DNA from: Cryptomeria japonica
Lineage: Eukaryota; Streptophyta; Pinopsida; Cupressales; Cupressaceae
Direction: 5' to 3'
Assembly: GCF_030272615.1 (NCBI RefSeq)
Contig: NC_081409.1
Span: forward strand, 208,301,190-208,365,189
Length of the DNA stretch: 64,000 nucleotides
The notes under the pieces are model-generated. The model ran no database searches. It was not told the DNA's origin and saw only the letters and a program-made list of their open reading frames with translations. Below, piece by piece: positions 33,566 through 45,105 of the stretch. The translations under genes were made by a program, and so were the position numbers. Each line of letters starts with the position of its first letter. Positions within the stretch are counted from its first letter, which is position 1.

Positions 33566-34498
33566 TGTTGGAAATTGCTCAATTAGTTGGTTTCACTATG
33601 TTGTCATTGATGGAAGCATGGTATCTTGTTCCAGCTTCACATTTTGGTTCAGTTGTGTAGCGGCAGGCACTTCACAGACACTTCACTGCCATCGGCACCG
33701 ACATTGGCAAGGTGGAAGGATTTCTTTGGTTACTGTCAATGCAGGATGACATGGTTTAGAATAAGGTTATCGGTATTAAAGGATGACATCTTTTGGATCC
33801 AGCATCGGAAATTTTTTTTGATATTCATGTATTTATGTTATCTAGCCAACACGTATATTGACATTGTACTTATCTTTGTAAGCCGACATACGACATGATA
33901 AACTATATAGGGTATATAGGTCAGTTGGATTAGATCATTTTTATATATGATGTGTATTAGGAAGGAAATAGTGAAGGAGATGTGAAACATATGAGAGAGA
34001 TCATGTATGTGAGGATATTTATGTAAGGGGTATTCCAGTAAAGGATTTAGGGTTTCAGACCGGAACAGACAGAGCTTAACTGGAACTGTATTCAGGCATT
34101 GAAGATGCTATCTTAGCAGTTCATTCATTTCTATGAATTGTAGTATGGATTTATATGTAGTCAGTGAGGCTCCTTTTGTGATTGAGCAGTGTGCTCTAGG
34201 TTGTTAGCCTTCCTGCAAGTGCAGACCCCTATATTTTGTAATATCTCTTTATATGGCCAGTGGATTGATATTGTGAGTCACAAATCCCATCGTGGTTTTT
34301 CCTCTTTGAAGTTTTCCACGTATAACTATATGTGTTATGGTATTCATTTATGTGTTTGGCTTATTGGTTGATTTACTTCTTTCAATTATATATGTACCGG
34401 TATACCGGTTGGTGTATGCATGCTTTAATAAGGTTAAAATTGATCATACCAGTAGAACACTAATTCACGCCCCCTCTCAATGTTCTTGGATTCCAACA
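33566..34498 (+). repeat. 3' LTR of E
   Basis: Starts TGTTGGAAATTG, ends GGATTCCAACA, and matches the 5' LTR throughout with scattered substitutions; it has an extra stretch (gtttcagaccggaacagacagagc, about 34052-34078) missing in the 5' copy. Confidence 0.93.
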
Positions 34499-34503
34499 TA
34501 GTT

Positions 34504-36289
34504 TTGTTTGCCTATAGCATAGGATTTTGGTTATATATTTTTTTAGTTCTTGTAGAAGCATTTTTTTTAATGATCATAGCATAGATTTATTTTATTATTA
34601 TTTTAATTAGCATAGATTCATTGTTTATATTTTTATTATTGTCTGTCATTACTGTAAATTAAATTTCCTTTTGTAACTGCAATTTATTTTAGATGAAGAA
34701 CTTCCTTTGAAAGTAATATGAGATAGTTGTTTTATTAACTAGCATCTTAGATAGGTTCATAGTACACATATAGTGCTAACCCATTTCAATTTCATGTCCC
34801 TAGGTTGACAAGTTAAATGTATCTTACTATCCATTAGAGGTTTCTCAATATAGGATAGTTCATCCCTAAGTCATCGAATTTGGTTTATTTATCCTTGAAG
34901 TTATAAATTATCACTTAATTAGTAACTCTTCACTTGTTATATCATGGGGTCCCTTTGTAACCCAACAAACATTAAGAGCCACTCTTTCCTTACACCCTAT
35001 ACCTCAAATCCTAGGTTTATTGTGTCAAAACACTATTTGAGTGTTACACATTCATTTTGACACTATAGGTTTCTCATTTTATTATCTTCGCCAATTCTTA
35101 ATCCTCAAACCATTAGGCATTAACATGCAAATGAAAAGGTAACCAACCATAATTGTATTATTTATGTAGGGGCCCATAAGGAATATAATACCCAACATCA
35201 GTGGAATTTATTTTAAGTTAGACATGGTAAAGGATAGCATGATGGAGCCAAAGCATTACCTGAAAAGAGCTCTTGCTAGGGAGCACTAAAATTTGTGGAT
35301 ATATCAAAGTATAAAAAAATAATGTACCATTGTGGATTGGTGTAATGCAAAATTATTTATAGAATCAAGTAGAATTCTAAACTTCCACAATGCATTTGGT
35401 TAGTTGAACCAAAAAAAAAATCTTCCTTAATAAATTGTGATACAATTAGTGGATTAAAAAATGACATTCATTTATAAGTTCAAATGCAAGTAGATGTACT
35501 ATAGAAACTAGGGAGGTTTCTTATTTTTGTTAGGTTTTGATTGGAGGTGAGTGAAAAAACATGTAAAATATATAGAATGTGTTAAAGAATGAAAGAAAGA
35601 TCATTAACATCTATATAAACATATAATCAACATGAAACAATATTTGAAGAGGACAGTCAACTATTTTCATCAGATGACTATGATTGTGTTTCAAACCTTG
35701 TAAAAGAAGGTACATTAACTGAATGTCTAGTTTCATTATCTTATTTTGCAATATATAATGCTATACATGCATTTATTTTTGTGAATTATGACATAATTTA
35801 TTGAATTTATTTTTTTCCAATATATGGTTATGTTGTTGTATATGAGAGCAATGAAGAGGGAATAGAATATTAGTTGGTTTGATATGTTGAGAGAAAACAT
35901 AAGTTATTACATCCTAGAGTAGATGATGATAACTAAAAGTATCCAATAGGTTTTGTGGTTGTTGTTGGCACTTGGTTACAATTTTATCTAATAATAAAGA
36001 ATAGTTTATCTACATTTAAGATGATGAAACACATGAAAATTTTATACACTACTCACCTTTTGTCATGGCAACAAATATAAAACTAGTGATATATTAAGGA
36101 AAACCTATTACAAAACATTTATGGACACTTTCTATGGAATAACACAAGACAATTATAGATGTGTTACAGAAAAGAAAGTATGCAAATGATACAATTGAGT
36201 AATTTTTTTAAATAGTTTATTGGTATCTAGAAATTTATAAACTTATATTTGTACATGTCTAATTAATTAATTTAATATCATTCCTTAAT
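34504..36289. other. AT-rich region, nothing recognised
   Basis: About 1.8 kb right of element E with short poly-T and poly-A runs and no reading frame, terminal repeat or family motif that I can support. Confidence 0.6.
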
Positions 36290-37810
36290 AAATTAGTGAT
36301 TGCATATCCCCTTAAACCATCCTCTTAGCTACTCTTAAGCCATCCTCTAAGTATGTTCCATAGGCTAGGTAAGTATGATTTAGTTTAACAATATTTGGAT
36401 TTGGTCTAATACGTTTGACTAAGTCTATATTTATTGTTGTTAGATACTAGGTTAGCCCCAAAGACACTGAGAGGGTGGGGGGAGGGGGGGAATCAGTGTC
36501 TAACTAGTAGATGAAATATTTAAACTTGTTTGCAACTTTATAACTCAAATTAATATACCGATAAGAAAATAATAATGCAGTAAAAATAAACAAAAGAATA
36601 AGAATCAATGCACACCATAACACAGATATTTTTTGGCAAGGAAACCTGGTAGGGGAAAAACCTTGGTGGGATTTGTGACCCACAATATTTACTCAATGGC
36701 CAATCTGAATAAATATTACTTAGTACAATAGGGGCCTACACATGCAGGAAGGCCAACTACCTAAAGCTCACTGCTCAATACAAAAATGGAGTCCCACTGA
36801 CTACAATTGGATGGTTAAATCCAACAACAATGTATTGCTCAAAATAGCATCTGCAATGCTGGATTTGGTACCGATTTAATCTCTATCTGATACCTCTACC
36901 ATAAACCTTGCTTCGCTCTGCTTTGCTCTTATTCGCTCATAAGATAATTACATCAAAGTGCATATACAATCATTCGCTCTCATATACCGTTTACATACAT
37001 ACCCAATTCCATTCCAAAATGACTTACAAGATCTCATATATATATGAGTCTTTACAATACATCATGTCGGCTATACAAATATATTTACAATACAAAACAA
37101 TATTATTTCCAAGTCGGTTGGACTGTCGGTATAATATTTTGTCGGTGTAACTGGATGCCGGTGTCAATAACCTTTGTTGTGACTATCAGTGCCGCTAGGT
37201 GAAGTCTAATGCAGGTATAACCTTTGAACCCTGTTACCAGTTGGTTTCCATCAATGACAATATCAACCATTCTCATTTGAGTGTATAATGCCAACAATAG
37301 CTAATTGATTTACTCTCATCCCGTAAAAATTAGTAAGTGATTTCATGTCTCCTTAATACATCCTCTTTAATCCCCTTAAATTAGGTAAGTATAATTTAGT
37401 TTAACAATTTAGAACTTTGGTCTAGTAAGTTTAGAATTAAGTATATTTATAGTTGATTTATTTGTTGGCACACCCTTAGCAAATTGATAATTGACTATGT
37501 GTTCCCTTAAACAGTTCCCTAACTACATTCCAAAAATTAGGTAAATAATTAACTTTAATAACTTTAAAATTTGGTTTAGCCATTTATTTAAGCTTAAGTA
37601 AATTTACAATAGATTGATAATTACTACCATATCCCTAGCTAATTATTAATTGTTTGAATTTTCCCTCAAACCATCCACTAATCTCACATTTTTGTCATCC
37701 CCTTAACTATCGAACATGTTATGATAGAATACTTCACTCTTTTTTGTAGATAAATATTTATTTTTCGGAATTATTCTCCTATGTTAATTATACCTTTTTT
37801 ATCTATAAAT
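36290..37810. repeat. Diverged tandem repeat, unit about 150-175 bp
   Basis: Units begin near 36290, 37328, 37478 and 37640 with a version of aatta-gtgatt-catatccccttaaaccatcctc, followed by ttaggtaagtataatttagtttaacaattt and aatttggtctagtaagttta. Spacing between the last three is 150 and 162 bp. The first unit is split by solo LTR F; without it the spacing to the next is about 176 bp. The copies are strongly diverged. Confidence 0.65.
36438..37296 (-). mobile_element. Element F: solo LTR (SIRE/copia-like)
   Basis: Starts TGTTAGATAC and ends AATGCCAACA on the + strand. Read on the - strand it has the LTR core ATCCCACCAAGGTTTTTCCCC and TGTGTTATGGTG, and the hairpin with arms at 36472-36480 and 36493-36501 around an extremely G-rich (+ strand) loop. 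No internal region or second LTR is attached. I find no convincing target duplication (attgt and atagc). Confidence 0.72.
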
Positions 37811-38449
37811 TAAAAAAATGGTGAGAAGCGAAGAAGCGTGTGGGAGCGAACTTTGGAACGGGAACTAGAGGCAGGCATAGGAGCAAGGGATTCAAGGGGA
37901 ACACTGGAATCGGAATGGTAGTCAAGAGAGTAGGTTCCAACCATCATGGTGGGGAGAGGAGATGGACAAGGAAATTGCCATGGAAATCCTGAGGGCTAGA
38001 GCCAGCCAAGGCTGGTACAACAATGCGAGATTGGAGACAAATCGGGGCAATTATGGGCATCAAGCCAGTCTTCCGAAGGAATACAAACCACAATAGGTTT
38101 TCGAACAAGGGCATTGGTAAGACAAGACCTACCCAGTATATCGTAAAGGCTTGGAAAGAGGTCACGCATGGCCACATATAGCAAGTAGAAGAGGATTGAA
38201 GACCTTTCATAACCCTAGATAGAAAGGCGCATGATGTCGGAAGGAATTACCCTAGTTCAAACCAAATTACCGATGGTAGGATTAAAAGTAGCTCCCATGG
38301 TGGAATGAAGGGAAAGAAAAAAGGGGGATCAGAAGAATCCTACACAACCAAAGATCTTGAAATAATAGGAATGGGTGGTTCAGCATACAGTTAAGTGCGG
38401 ATTCTGCAAGCAACTGGAAATCAATAAATCCAGAAGGAAGGGCAAAAGC

Positions 38450-39791
38450 GGTAGAAATTTTTTCAGAGAGGGACCGAAAGGGGAAGGGAATCATGGTGGA
38501 CGACATGGGTCCCTCAAAGTCAAACAAAGAACCAGATGGTAAGTCCTCCCCTACTCAAATTCTAGTATTACAACTAGAGGAAAATGCAGTTAAACATTGT
38601 AGAGAATTTTTAAGATCTGGTTTTTTCATAAAATGGGGTGGGAGCTACAACAAAAAGAGCAAGGGAAATTTGTGATTGGTGTCACCAGCAATGGGGTAAC
38701 AAAATAGTTATTAGGATGTTGCCAAACAACTTTTATTTGGTTACCTTTTTGAGTCAAGTTAAGAAGCAAAAAGGATGGAATGAAGGTCCGCACTTTTTAG
38801 ACGTCACAAATATATCTCATTGAATGGAACCCTAACTTTGATCCATGGAACCACCCATTAGATGAAAACCTTACCTAAATCCTCTCTACAATTTTACCTC
38901 AAGAGTATTGGGAGGAGGAAACCCTCAAAAATATTAGGAGAATGTTGGGAAAATTCATGTATCTAGATAACATATTGGAGGGTCAAACATGGGGATCATA
39001 CTTTAGATTATGCATCTTGCATGGTAAGACTCGTCCAACGTAAATTGAAATGCTCTCAGAATTGGGCATCCTAGAGGCAAAAAATTGTCAGGGAGGATCA
39101 GCTAATTATATTTCCTAGCTATAAATCGGTGGACCATGGGAAGGAAGCTTGTGCCACTATTACAACGGTGGTAGGGTTAAAAAAACTTGAGCAAAAATTG
39201 ACACCGATGATAGTTGATGAGGAAAGTGTCTCCCTAGGCGGCCCCCTGACAAATATGGAGAAGGGATTGAATTAGCTAATTTGGCTCGCGAGGGAGGAGG
39301 CTCCCCTTAATCTAGTGGTGGGTGTGTGTGAAGGGTCCCTATTTCCTGAGGAAGGGAGGATGGAACTACCAGAAGATCAAATGGATTTGCAGATCACAGA
39401 GATCAACAAGCAGGACCCTCCTACTCAAGACGAACCCATGCTACAAAGCTTGGACAGGGTCCTAATTCTATAGAGTGGTATTGTGACATTGGAGAGAGAG
39501 GAGATTGATAAGAATGAAGCTATGATCAAGGATCTAGAAATAGAGGATGTAAAATCAGATTCAAATCCAAATGAAGGATTTGAGGAATGTCAAGAAAACA
39601 TATTGGAAGAGAGGGGAATTGAGAAAATTTAGTCAGAGCTCAAGACTCCCAAGTTTGGGATGGCTAAGCAAAAAGGTCGTAAGTCCAACAAGGCCAAACT
39701 TGTAGTAGTCGGGTGTAACAAAGGGAAAACAAAGCTAAGTCAAACCACTCTCAGAAACAGGAAGGAAATTTTCCTTCCTGAGGAGTCATGA
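38450..39791 (+). pseudogene. LINE G ORF1 (DUF4283-like RNA-binding protein)
   Basis: ORF1 proteins of plant L1 LINEs bind the element RNA. The region about 38640-39000 has the DUF4283-type order: REICDWCHQQWGNK, MLPNNFYLVTF, LNEGP-like, EWNPNFDPWN, a stretch ending PQEYWEEETLKNI and GKFMYLDN. A Lys-rich tail (PKFGMAKQKGRKSNKAK) follows. Frame changes occur near 38700 and 38820, and stops are scattered. The start is uncertain: ATGs at 38452 and 38493 are both possible. The frame ends with a TGA at 39789 that overlaps the ORF2 start as ATGA. Confidence 0.8.
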
Positions 39792-40704
39792 GGATCATTA
39801 GTTAGAATGCTAGGGGCTTAAATGTCCCTAGAAAATGGCATCTTTTCAGACATCATATTGATTCTAGCAATGCGGATGTAGTCTTTATACAAGAAACAAA
39901 GTGGAGCACTAAAGAACAAACAACCAAAATGAAATTCTGGAGACAATGGGATGGTGTCTTTGTGGAGTCGATTGGGGCATCTGGGGATTTGGGGATTGTG
40001 TGGAACCCAATAGAAGTTACATGCTCTATACTAGTTGCACAACATAATTGGATGGTGGTAAGTTTTAAAATATTTCAGAACAATCTTTTAGGGATCATGA
40101 TCAATGTGTATGGGCCAATGTCAACTATTGCCAAGAGTGATTTATGGAGAATGATCTATCGGTTAATCAACCAATATGAGGAGATAGGATTCCAATTGGG
40201 GGTGACTTCAATGCTACTCTTAGCTTGCCAGAGAAACAAGGAGGATTGAGATTCTCCATAAGAATTCGGCAAGATTTTCAAGACTTGGTAGACTCTAATG
40301 CTCTTAGACAAGTTCCAACTAAGAATGGGAATTTCACCTGGATGAATAGGCGGCATGGCTTCCCCAATATCGCTGAAAAATTAGATCGATTCTTCTTGGG
40401 TGAAAATTGGGACATTGCAGCAGACTCTTTCAAAGCAACCATTATGCCTTTCAATGGATCAGATCACTTCCCAATCCAATTTATAATAGCACAAGACAAA
40501 TGCAATAGGGGCTCTCCCTACAGATTCAAGAAGATGTGGATAAAAGACTCATCTCTACTTGATTTGGTGAACAGGGGGTGGAAAGAGGTCAAATTAGGAA
40601 ACCAATCTCATATGCTCATCTTTCACAAAAATCTTTCCCATATCAAAAGCAATCTCAAAGAATGGAACAAGACACTTCAAAAACATCTTCGACGAAAGAG
40701 CTAG
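39788..40704 (+). pseudogene. LINE G ORF2, APE-type endonuclease
   Basis: Nicks the target DNA for target-primed reverse transcription. The ATG at 39788 begins MRIIS followed by a TAG where relatives have Trp, then NARGLNVPRKW. Next come VVFIQETKWS (catalytic Glu), NVYGPMS, then after a frameshift near 40190 GGDFNATLSLPEKQGG, NFTWMNRR, EKLDRFFLGENW and the final GSDHFPI motif with its catalytic His. After about 40560 a linker toward RT follows, broken by stops at 40702 and beyond. Confidence 0.9.
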
Positions 40705-41162
40705 GGTGGAGAAAAAACTCAGGACTCTGAATGAAAAGGTAATTGAATATGGAATGGAATCGGAGGAGTATCTCAAGGAGAAAAGCTTAAAAGAAAAATT
40801 GAATGATCTTATGGCAAAGGAAGAATATTTATGGAGGAAAAATTCCAGGGAGCTCTAGCTTGAAGAAGGGGACAAAAACACCAAGTGTTTTCACAACACG
40901 ACTTTGGTGAATAGGAGCAAGAACAGGATAGTGGAACTAGAGAGGTCAGATAGAGCAGTCCTTTAGACAAGTGAGTAGATAAACCAAGAAGCAATAAGAT
41001 ACTTTCAAGAAATTTTGAATCAGGCCCCACAACCCCAAGGTCTGAAGAGAGTTGATTTCCTCAATATAATTCCATCTATCATCACAGAAGCAGACAATAA
41101 AGAAATTTACAAACCAGATTGTTTAGAGGAAATTGGAATGGCCACTTTTCAAATGGGATCTA
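40705..41162 (+). pseudogene. LINE G ORF2, linker to RT
   Basis: Helical, charged linker between endonuclease and RT, with LEEGDKNTKCFHNTTLVN-like sequence at about 40855-40905 (a CAG-to-TAG stop precedes it) and QEAIRYFQEILN. It ends inside the segment leading to the conserved KAPGPDGFP of RT, where element H inserted. Confidence 0.82.
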
Positions 41163-42296
41163 TGTTGGAATCAATGAACACTGAGAGAGGGTGTGAATCA
41201 GTGTTCCGCAATTTCTAATTTTGACAATTTGATCTTTAAACCACTTAATGCATATGAAAAGAAGTGAAGTGCATAAATACAAAGCAAAGATCAGCAACAC
41301 CATAACACCAAGATTTTTACATGGAAACTTGGTTAAGGGAAAAAACCACGGTGGGATTTAAACCCACAATATTAATATACTTTTGTTAAAAGTATATAAA
41401 TATTACACAAGGGGAACGCACATGCATTTAGGCACACTTCCTAGAGCTCACTGCTCAAAGTTTACAATAAGGGCTACAACCTGCAAGGCTCACTACCTTA
41501 CAAAAGAGTTATAAAGGTAACATACATGAAGATGAACTATGAAATAGCATCTGCAAATGCCTGGAATAGTTTCGATTAAGCACAAAATACTATATCTTAC
41601 TCAACTTTGTAGAACCGCTCTGTTCTGATATTCTGCAACATACCAGAGCTCAAATCTTCATGATTCGCATGAGAATCTACACAAAAATTGCTTCACACAT
41701 CTCCATCGATCTCAAAAATGATCATAACAACCTGTCTTATATATCTGCATCACGGATTTAGGTCATTACCATGTCGGCTTCAAGAACACGACACAAAATA
41801 TGAAACATTCTCACAAGTCAGCTCAATTCTATCTCCAATGCATATGCGGACCAAAAAAAATGTCCACATGCTTCCCACATGACATCTCATTAACCTCAAA
41901 CTCATAATCAATCAGCAAAATCGATCTGCAAGATCCGCAAATAAAATCACCACATGTTACCATAGATATGCACGGTCCTTGCCAAAAACATGATTACCGA
42001 ATCTTCTATCTTGCACAAAATATATCACCAGAGGCCACAATCCTGGAATAAGGCATATTACATATCTAAAAACTTTCCCCGAAATCCACAAAGCACAATA
42101 CTTAACCAAAATAATCCACCAACCAAAACTATACTCTCTATCGGATACCCTGTTCTTCTCGCTGAATCTCACCAAACTCAATTAATCTTCAATCAATCTT
42201 CCAGAATAATCACATCATGAACTTTGGATATCAAAACTGATATGATTTGTCATCAATGGCAACATCTCAATATGCATTCAGTGTCTCTTTCCAATA
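41163..42296 (-). repeat. 3' LTR of H
   Basis: On the + strand it starts TGTTGGAATCAATGAACACTG and ends TTTCCAATA. It matches 48173-49283 with scattered substitutions. The conserved hairpin has perfect 9-bp arms at 41176-41184 and 41198-41206. Confidence 0.93.
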
Positions 42297-42440
42297 ATCT
42301 CCCCCTTTGGCATTGATGGCAACACTTAGTGAAAAATGACCAAGTGTCCGACCATCAGATTTCAAAGAATCAAATAATTAAGGAACTCCCCTTAGATCAA
42401 TATTTTTCACTCCTATACACTCCCCCTTTGACATCAATGA
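42297..42440 (-). other. Double polypurine tract of H
   Basis: On the - strand, aatgccaaagggggagat lies directly before the 3' LTR, and gatgtcaaagggggagt lies about 120 bp upstream. The two are near-copies, as in element E. Confidence 0.8.
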
Positions 42441-42503
42441 CAAAGGTAAGATACTGGGACCAAAAATTTCATGGCAAAGAATGTTATACACATATGTACA
42501 AAC

Positions 42504-44283
42504 TTAATTCATAAAATCTTTAAAACATCTGCATAGGAACTCTTCAATATGTTCAAGTGATTTGCCCAACCCTTTGCAGATTCTCAAAATTGTTATAAAT
42601 CCACTGAAAAGGCAAGATTGTGTTTTTGTAGTCTTCAGGGCTTTCGATTCATCTGCCTTGAGAGAATTCCAAGCATCTAGAAGAGCAGTAAGCATTATGT
42701 CCAATTTAGGAGTAATGATGCTCCTAATCTCTCCAATTATGCCTATTATCCGCTCCTTATCATGATTCAAACTTCTGATTTTCTCAAGGAGTGATATCAC
42801 CTAATTTCCACGATTTCTCAAAGAATTTGTAAAAGGATTAACTGCCTGAGATATGTTTTCCAATTGATCCTTGAACTCCCGAGACTGCTTCTCAATATCA
42901 GCAATGAATTTATTCAATGAAAGACATGATTTATACAGGTTACCACCTTCAGTTAATGCATCCTGCACACACTTCACACAATTAGCCAATGTGGCTCTAT
43001 CTTTCAAAATCATTTTCTTCAAGGTGCGGAGCCTCTTTGCATTAAACTCACTTTGATCTTTCTCCTCTACAAATTTCTCAAAGGATTCAAAATGAATATT
43101 TATAGAATCATTCAAACTTTTCAAATTATCGGATGGGGTATTAGAGGGATATTTTTGGAATGATGGCATAAGCTTCTCAAAAAAGTTGAATGCCATAGCT
43201 AATAGCAAATTGTCCTTGGTGTGAAATTTCAATAAATCCTCACTAGCCTTTTCTTGCACAAAAGATGCAAGCTGAATCTTTTGAATGGGAGACAAGGAGA
43301 CAAGATTGATTGGTCCTTGAATGAATTCAAGATCATCTATTGCTTGTTTTATTTTTTTTGCCGCGATAGTGTCTCTTGCTTTGGATCCAACTTCAACTTC
43401 AATCTTGACCTGCACCTTTTCTAGTTCAACATTCTGTGTAGGTGCCTTATGATCATTGATCGGAGGATTTTTTGCTCCTATTCTTGTATCCTCTATTTTA
43501 TCCTTATCTACTTTCTCAACTTTATCTTCTTTCGATTTGACTGACTGCACATCCTTTACTTCCAGAATAAAAGTATCATCATGTGCTTGCACTTCCAGAT
43601 TGGAGTTATCTTGTGCCTTTGTCGAAGTCACTTCATATTGGTTTTCTATCAAAATTTTCTTCAAAATTGTCTCAGTTTCCTCTACTACCTCATCAACTTT
43701 CCCGAACATGATCTTATTAACACTGTGCTTGCTTATAAATTCATTCTTTGCTAGCTTGAGTATTCTGGCTATATTTTCTTTAGAAATTTGAGAACATAAG
43801 TTAACTAATACATATTCCTTTAGTCTCTCATCTTCTTTATTTGTCGTATGTCTTCTAGCATCGAAAATTTCATACAAACTCTTCAAAATTACAGATGATA
43901 ACTCTATCAAGGTTTTACTATATACATTCATATACTCAACTACAACTTCTTCTAATGATCTCTTCCCATTTTCATCAAAATTTTCATACCATTTAGATAG
44001 TTGTTTTTCAAATTTCCATCCTTAACAACTAAATTAACAATTTGCTCTAATGTAATAGGAGGCACAATAGTGTAATTACCTTGTAGTTTTCTTGACTTCA
44101 ATGCCTCATCAAGCTCAGATTTGGGCTTCTTGTTGGACCTTGTTTTGTCGGATGGTTTCTCTTTAGATACCTTGGTGGCCTTAGGAGCTTTTGCCTTCAC
44201 TTCTCTTACTGCCTCATCCAATTCAATCTCTTCATCATCAACAAATACAAATCAAACTGATCTCTTCTTCTACACATCACTTG
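42504..44283 (-). pseudogene. Element H ORF2, C-terminal part
   Basis: Continuation of ORF2 after solo LTR I. It starts with an acidic/basic linker (VDDEEIELDEAVREVKAKAPK), then a frame of 376 codons (43931-42801) that is the longest intact one in this family, and ends with 42800-42504. The matching region in E is 31400-33286: SLYEIFDARR here corresponds to ELYDMLDARR there, and the FNFFEKLMPSFQ and ISQAVNPF neighbourhoods are helical in both. The repeated acidic/basic stretch about 43640-43390 is species- or copy-specific. Two frame changes occur. Function unknown; probably an elongated, coiled-coil-rich protein. Confidence 0.72.
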
Positions 44284-45105
44284 ATGCAGGAGCATCCCCG
44301 GTCGATGAGCAATCTTGCATCAACCAAAAATATTTCCTTTCAGATTTGTTCTTGTCTAGTTCTTTATGCAGTTTTTTGTGTTCTTACCGGTCGGTACCGG
44401 TAGTTGCTTTATTTTCATGGCAGATCTTATTTTCGGTTTTCAAGTTGGTTCATGTGCTTAATTCCATATTTTCAGTTCATTTGGGTTCTTTTCCGATCAG
44501 TTATCACTTTCGGTTAACTGTTTCTAGGTTCCAGGACAATTCTTATGCTTAGCTGTTGGTTTTTGTTCATTATCGACGCAATTCTTGGCATGTGGATCTA
44601 TTTTGGGTCTTGTCCGATGTTCTTTGGCATGTGGCTGACCTTCCTACTAAACTGCACCTCTTGGTTGTTATTTTTCGGAAAGATTTTTTTAATTCTTAGG
44701 GCCGACCTAGTTACAGGTTTCATTTTCTTGCATTGGTAAATGTAATCTTATGAGGCCAACCCGGATATGTTCCAGTGGGTATATATATGATATTATGTAA
44801 TAATTTGAAGGGGCAGAGGAGGTAGAATTGAGAATAAGGATTGAGATTCACATTTTGTGGTCCGATTGATTCCTAGAGACTCGGATTGGATTGTATCTCG
44901 CTGATAGCCTACATGTAACCGATTAACTATTGGATGTTCTTTCATGATTATATGATGATAACCGGATGGTTGCTAGAAGTTCTAAAGAAATAATATGATT
45001 TGTTTATGTAATCTTGTCATATTTTCTTGTTGCTTTCATTGCATTACTCTTGTTGCATAAGCTGGTTGATTCTCTTTGAGGGTTTTACTAGTTATGGCTG
45101 CACCA
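44284..45105 (+). mobile_element. Element I: solo LTR of the D family, inside ORF2 of H
   Basis: Starts TGATGCAGGAGCATCCCC and ends near GGCTGCACCA, matching the LTRs of D (20959-21717) over its length with many substitutions and a few insertions (822 bp versus 759). It splits the ORF2 of H. I find no clean target duplication: acact lies left and tcatt lies right, so one end may be altered. Confidence 0.85.

Larger units (their letters stand above)
27670..34498 (+). mobile_element. Element E: complete pol-less LTR element with ORF1 and ORF2
   Basis: A 6.8 kb element flanked by a perfect 5-bp target duplication, tagtt (27665-27669 and 34499-34503). The LTRs, 913 and 933 bp, start TGTTGG and end TTCCAACA. 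A tRNA-Met-type primer site, ORF1 (gag-like), ORF2 (about 1,050 codons, unknown) and several purine tracts follow in order. No aspartic protease, integrase, RT or RNase H motif is present in the 5 kb interior. LTR wording and ORF1 point to a SIRE/Maximus-type copia ancestor. H and K are related copies. Confidence 0.92.
37815..41162 (+). mobile_element. Element G (part 1): plant L1-type LINE, ORF1 and endonuclease
   Basis: First of three pieces of a LINE read on the + strand; piece 2 is 49289-50329 and piece 3 is 56999 to about 58800. The left edge near 37815 is placed where the AT-rich tandem repeat gives way to GC-richer leader sequence. This piece holds ORF1, the ORF2 endonuclease and the start of the RT region. 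It ends at the target duplication atcta (41158-41162) of element H, and the coding sequence resumes in register at 49289 with KAPGPDGFP. Confidence 0.88.

Noticed and set aside
44121-44552. 143-codon + strand ORF
   Set aside because: Runs across the junction of H ORF2 (antisense) and solo LTR I, so it is a chance frame.
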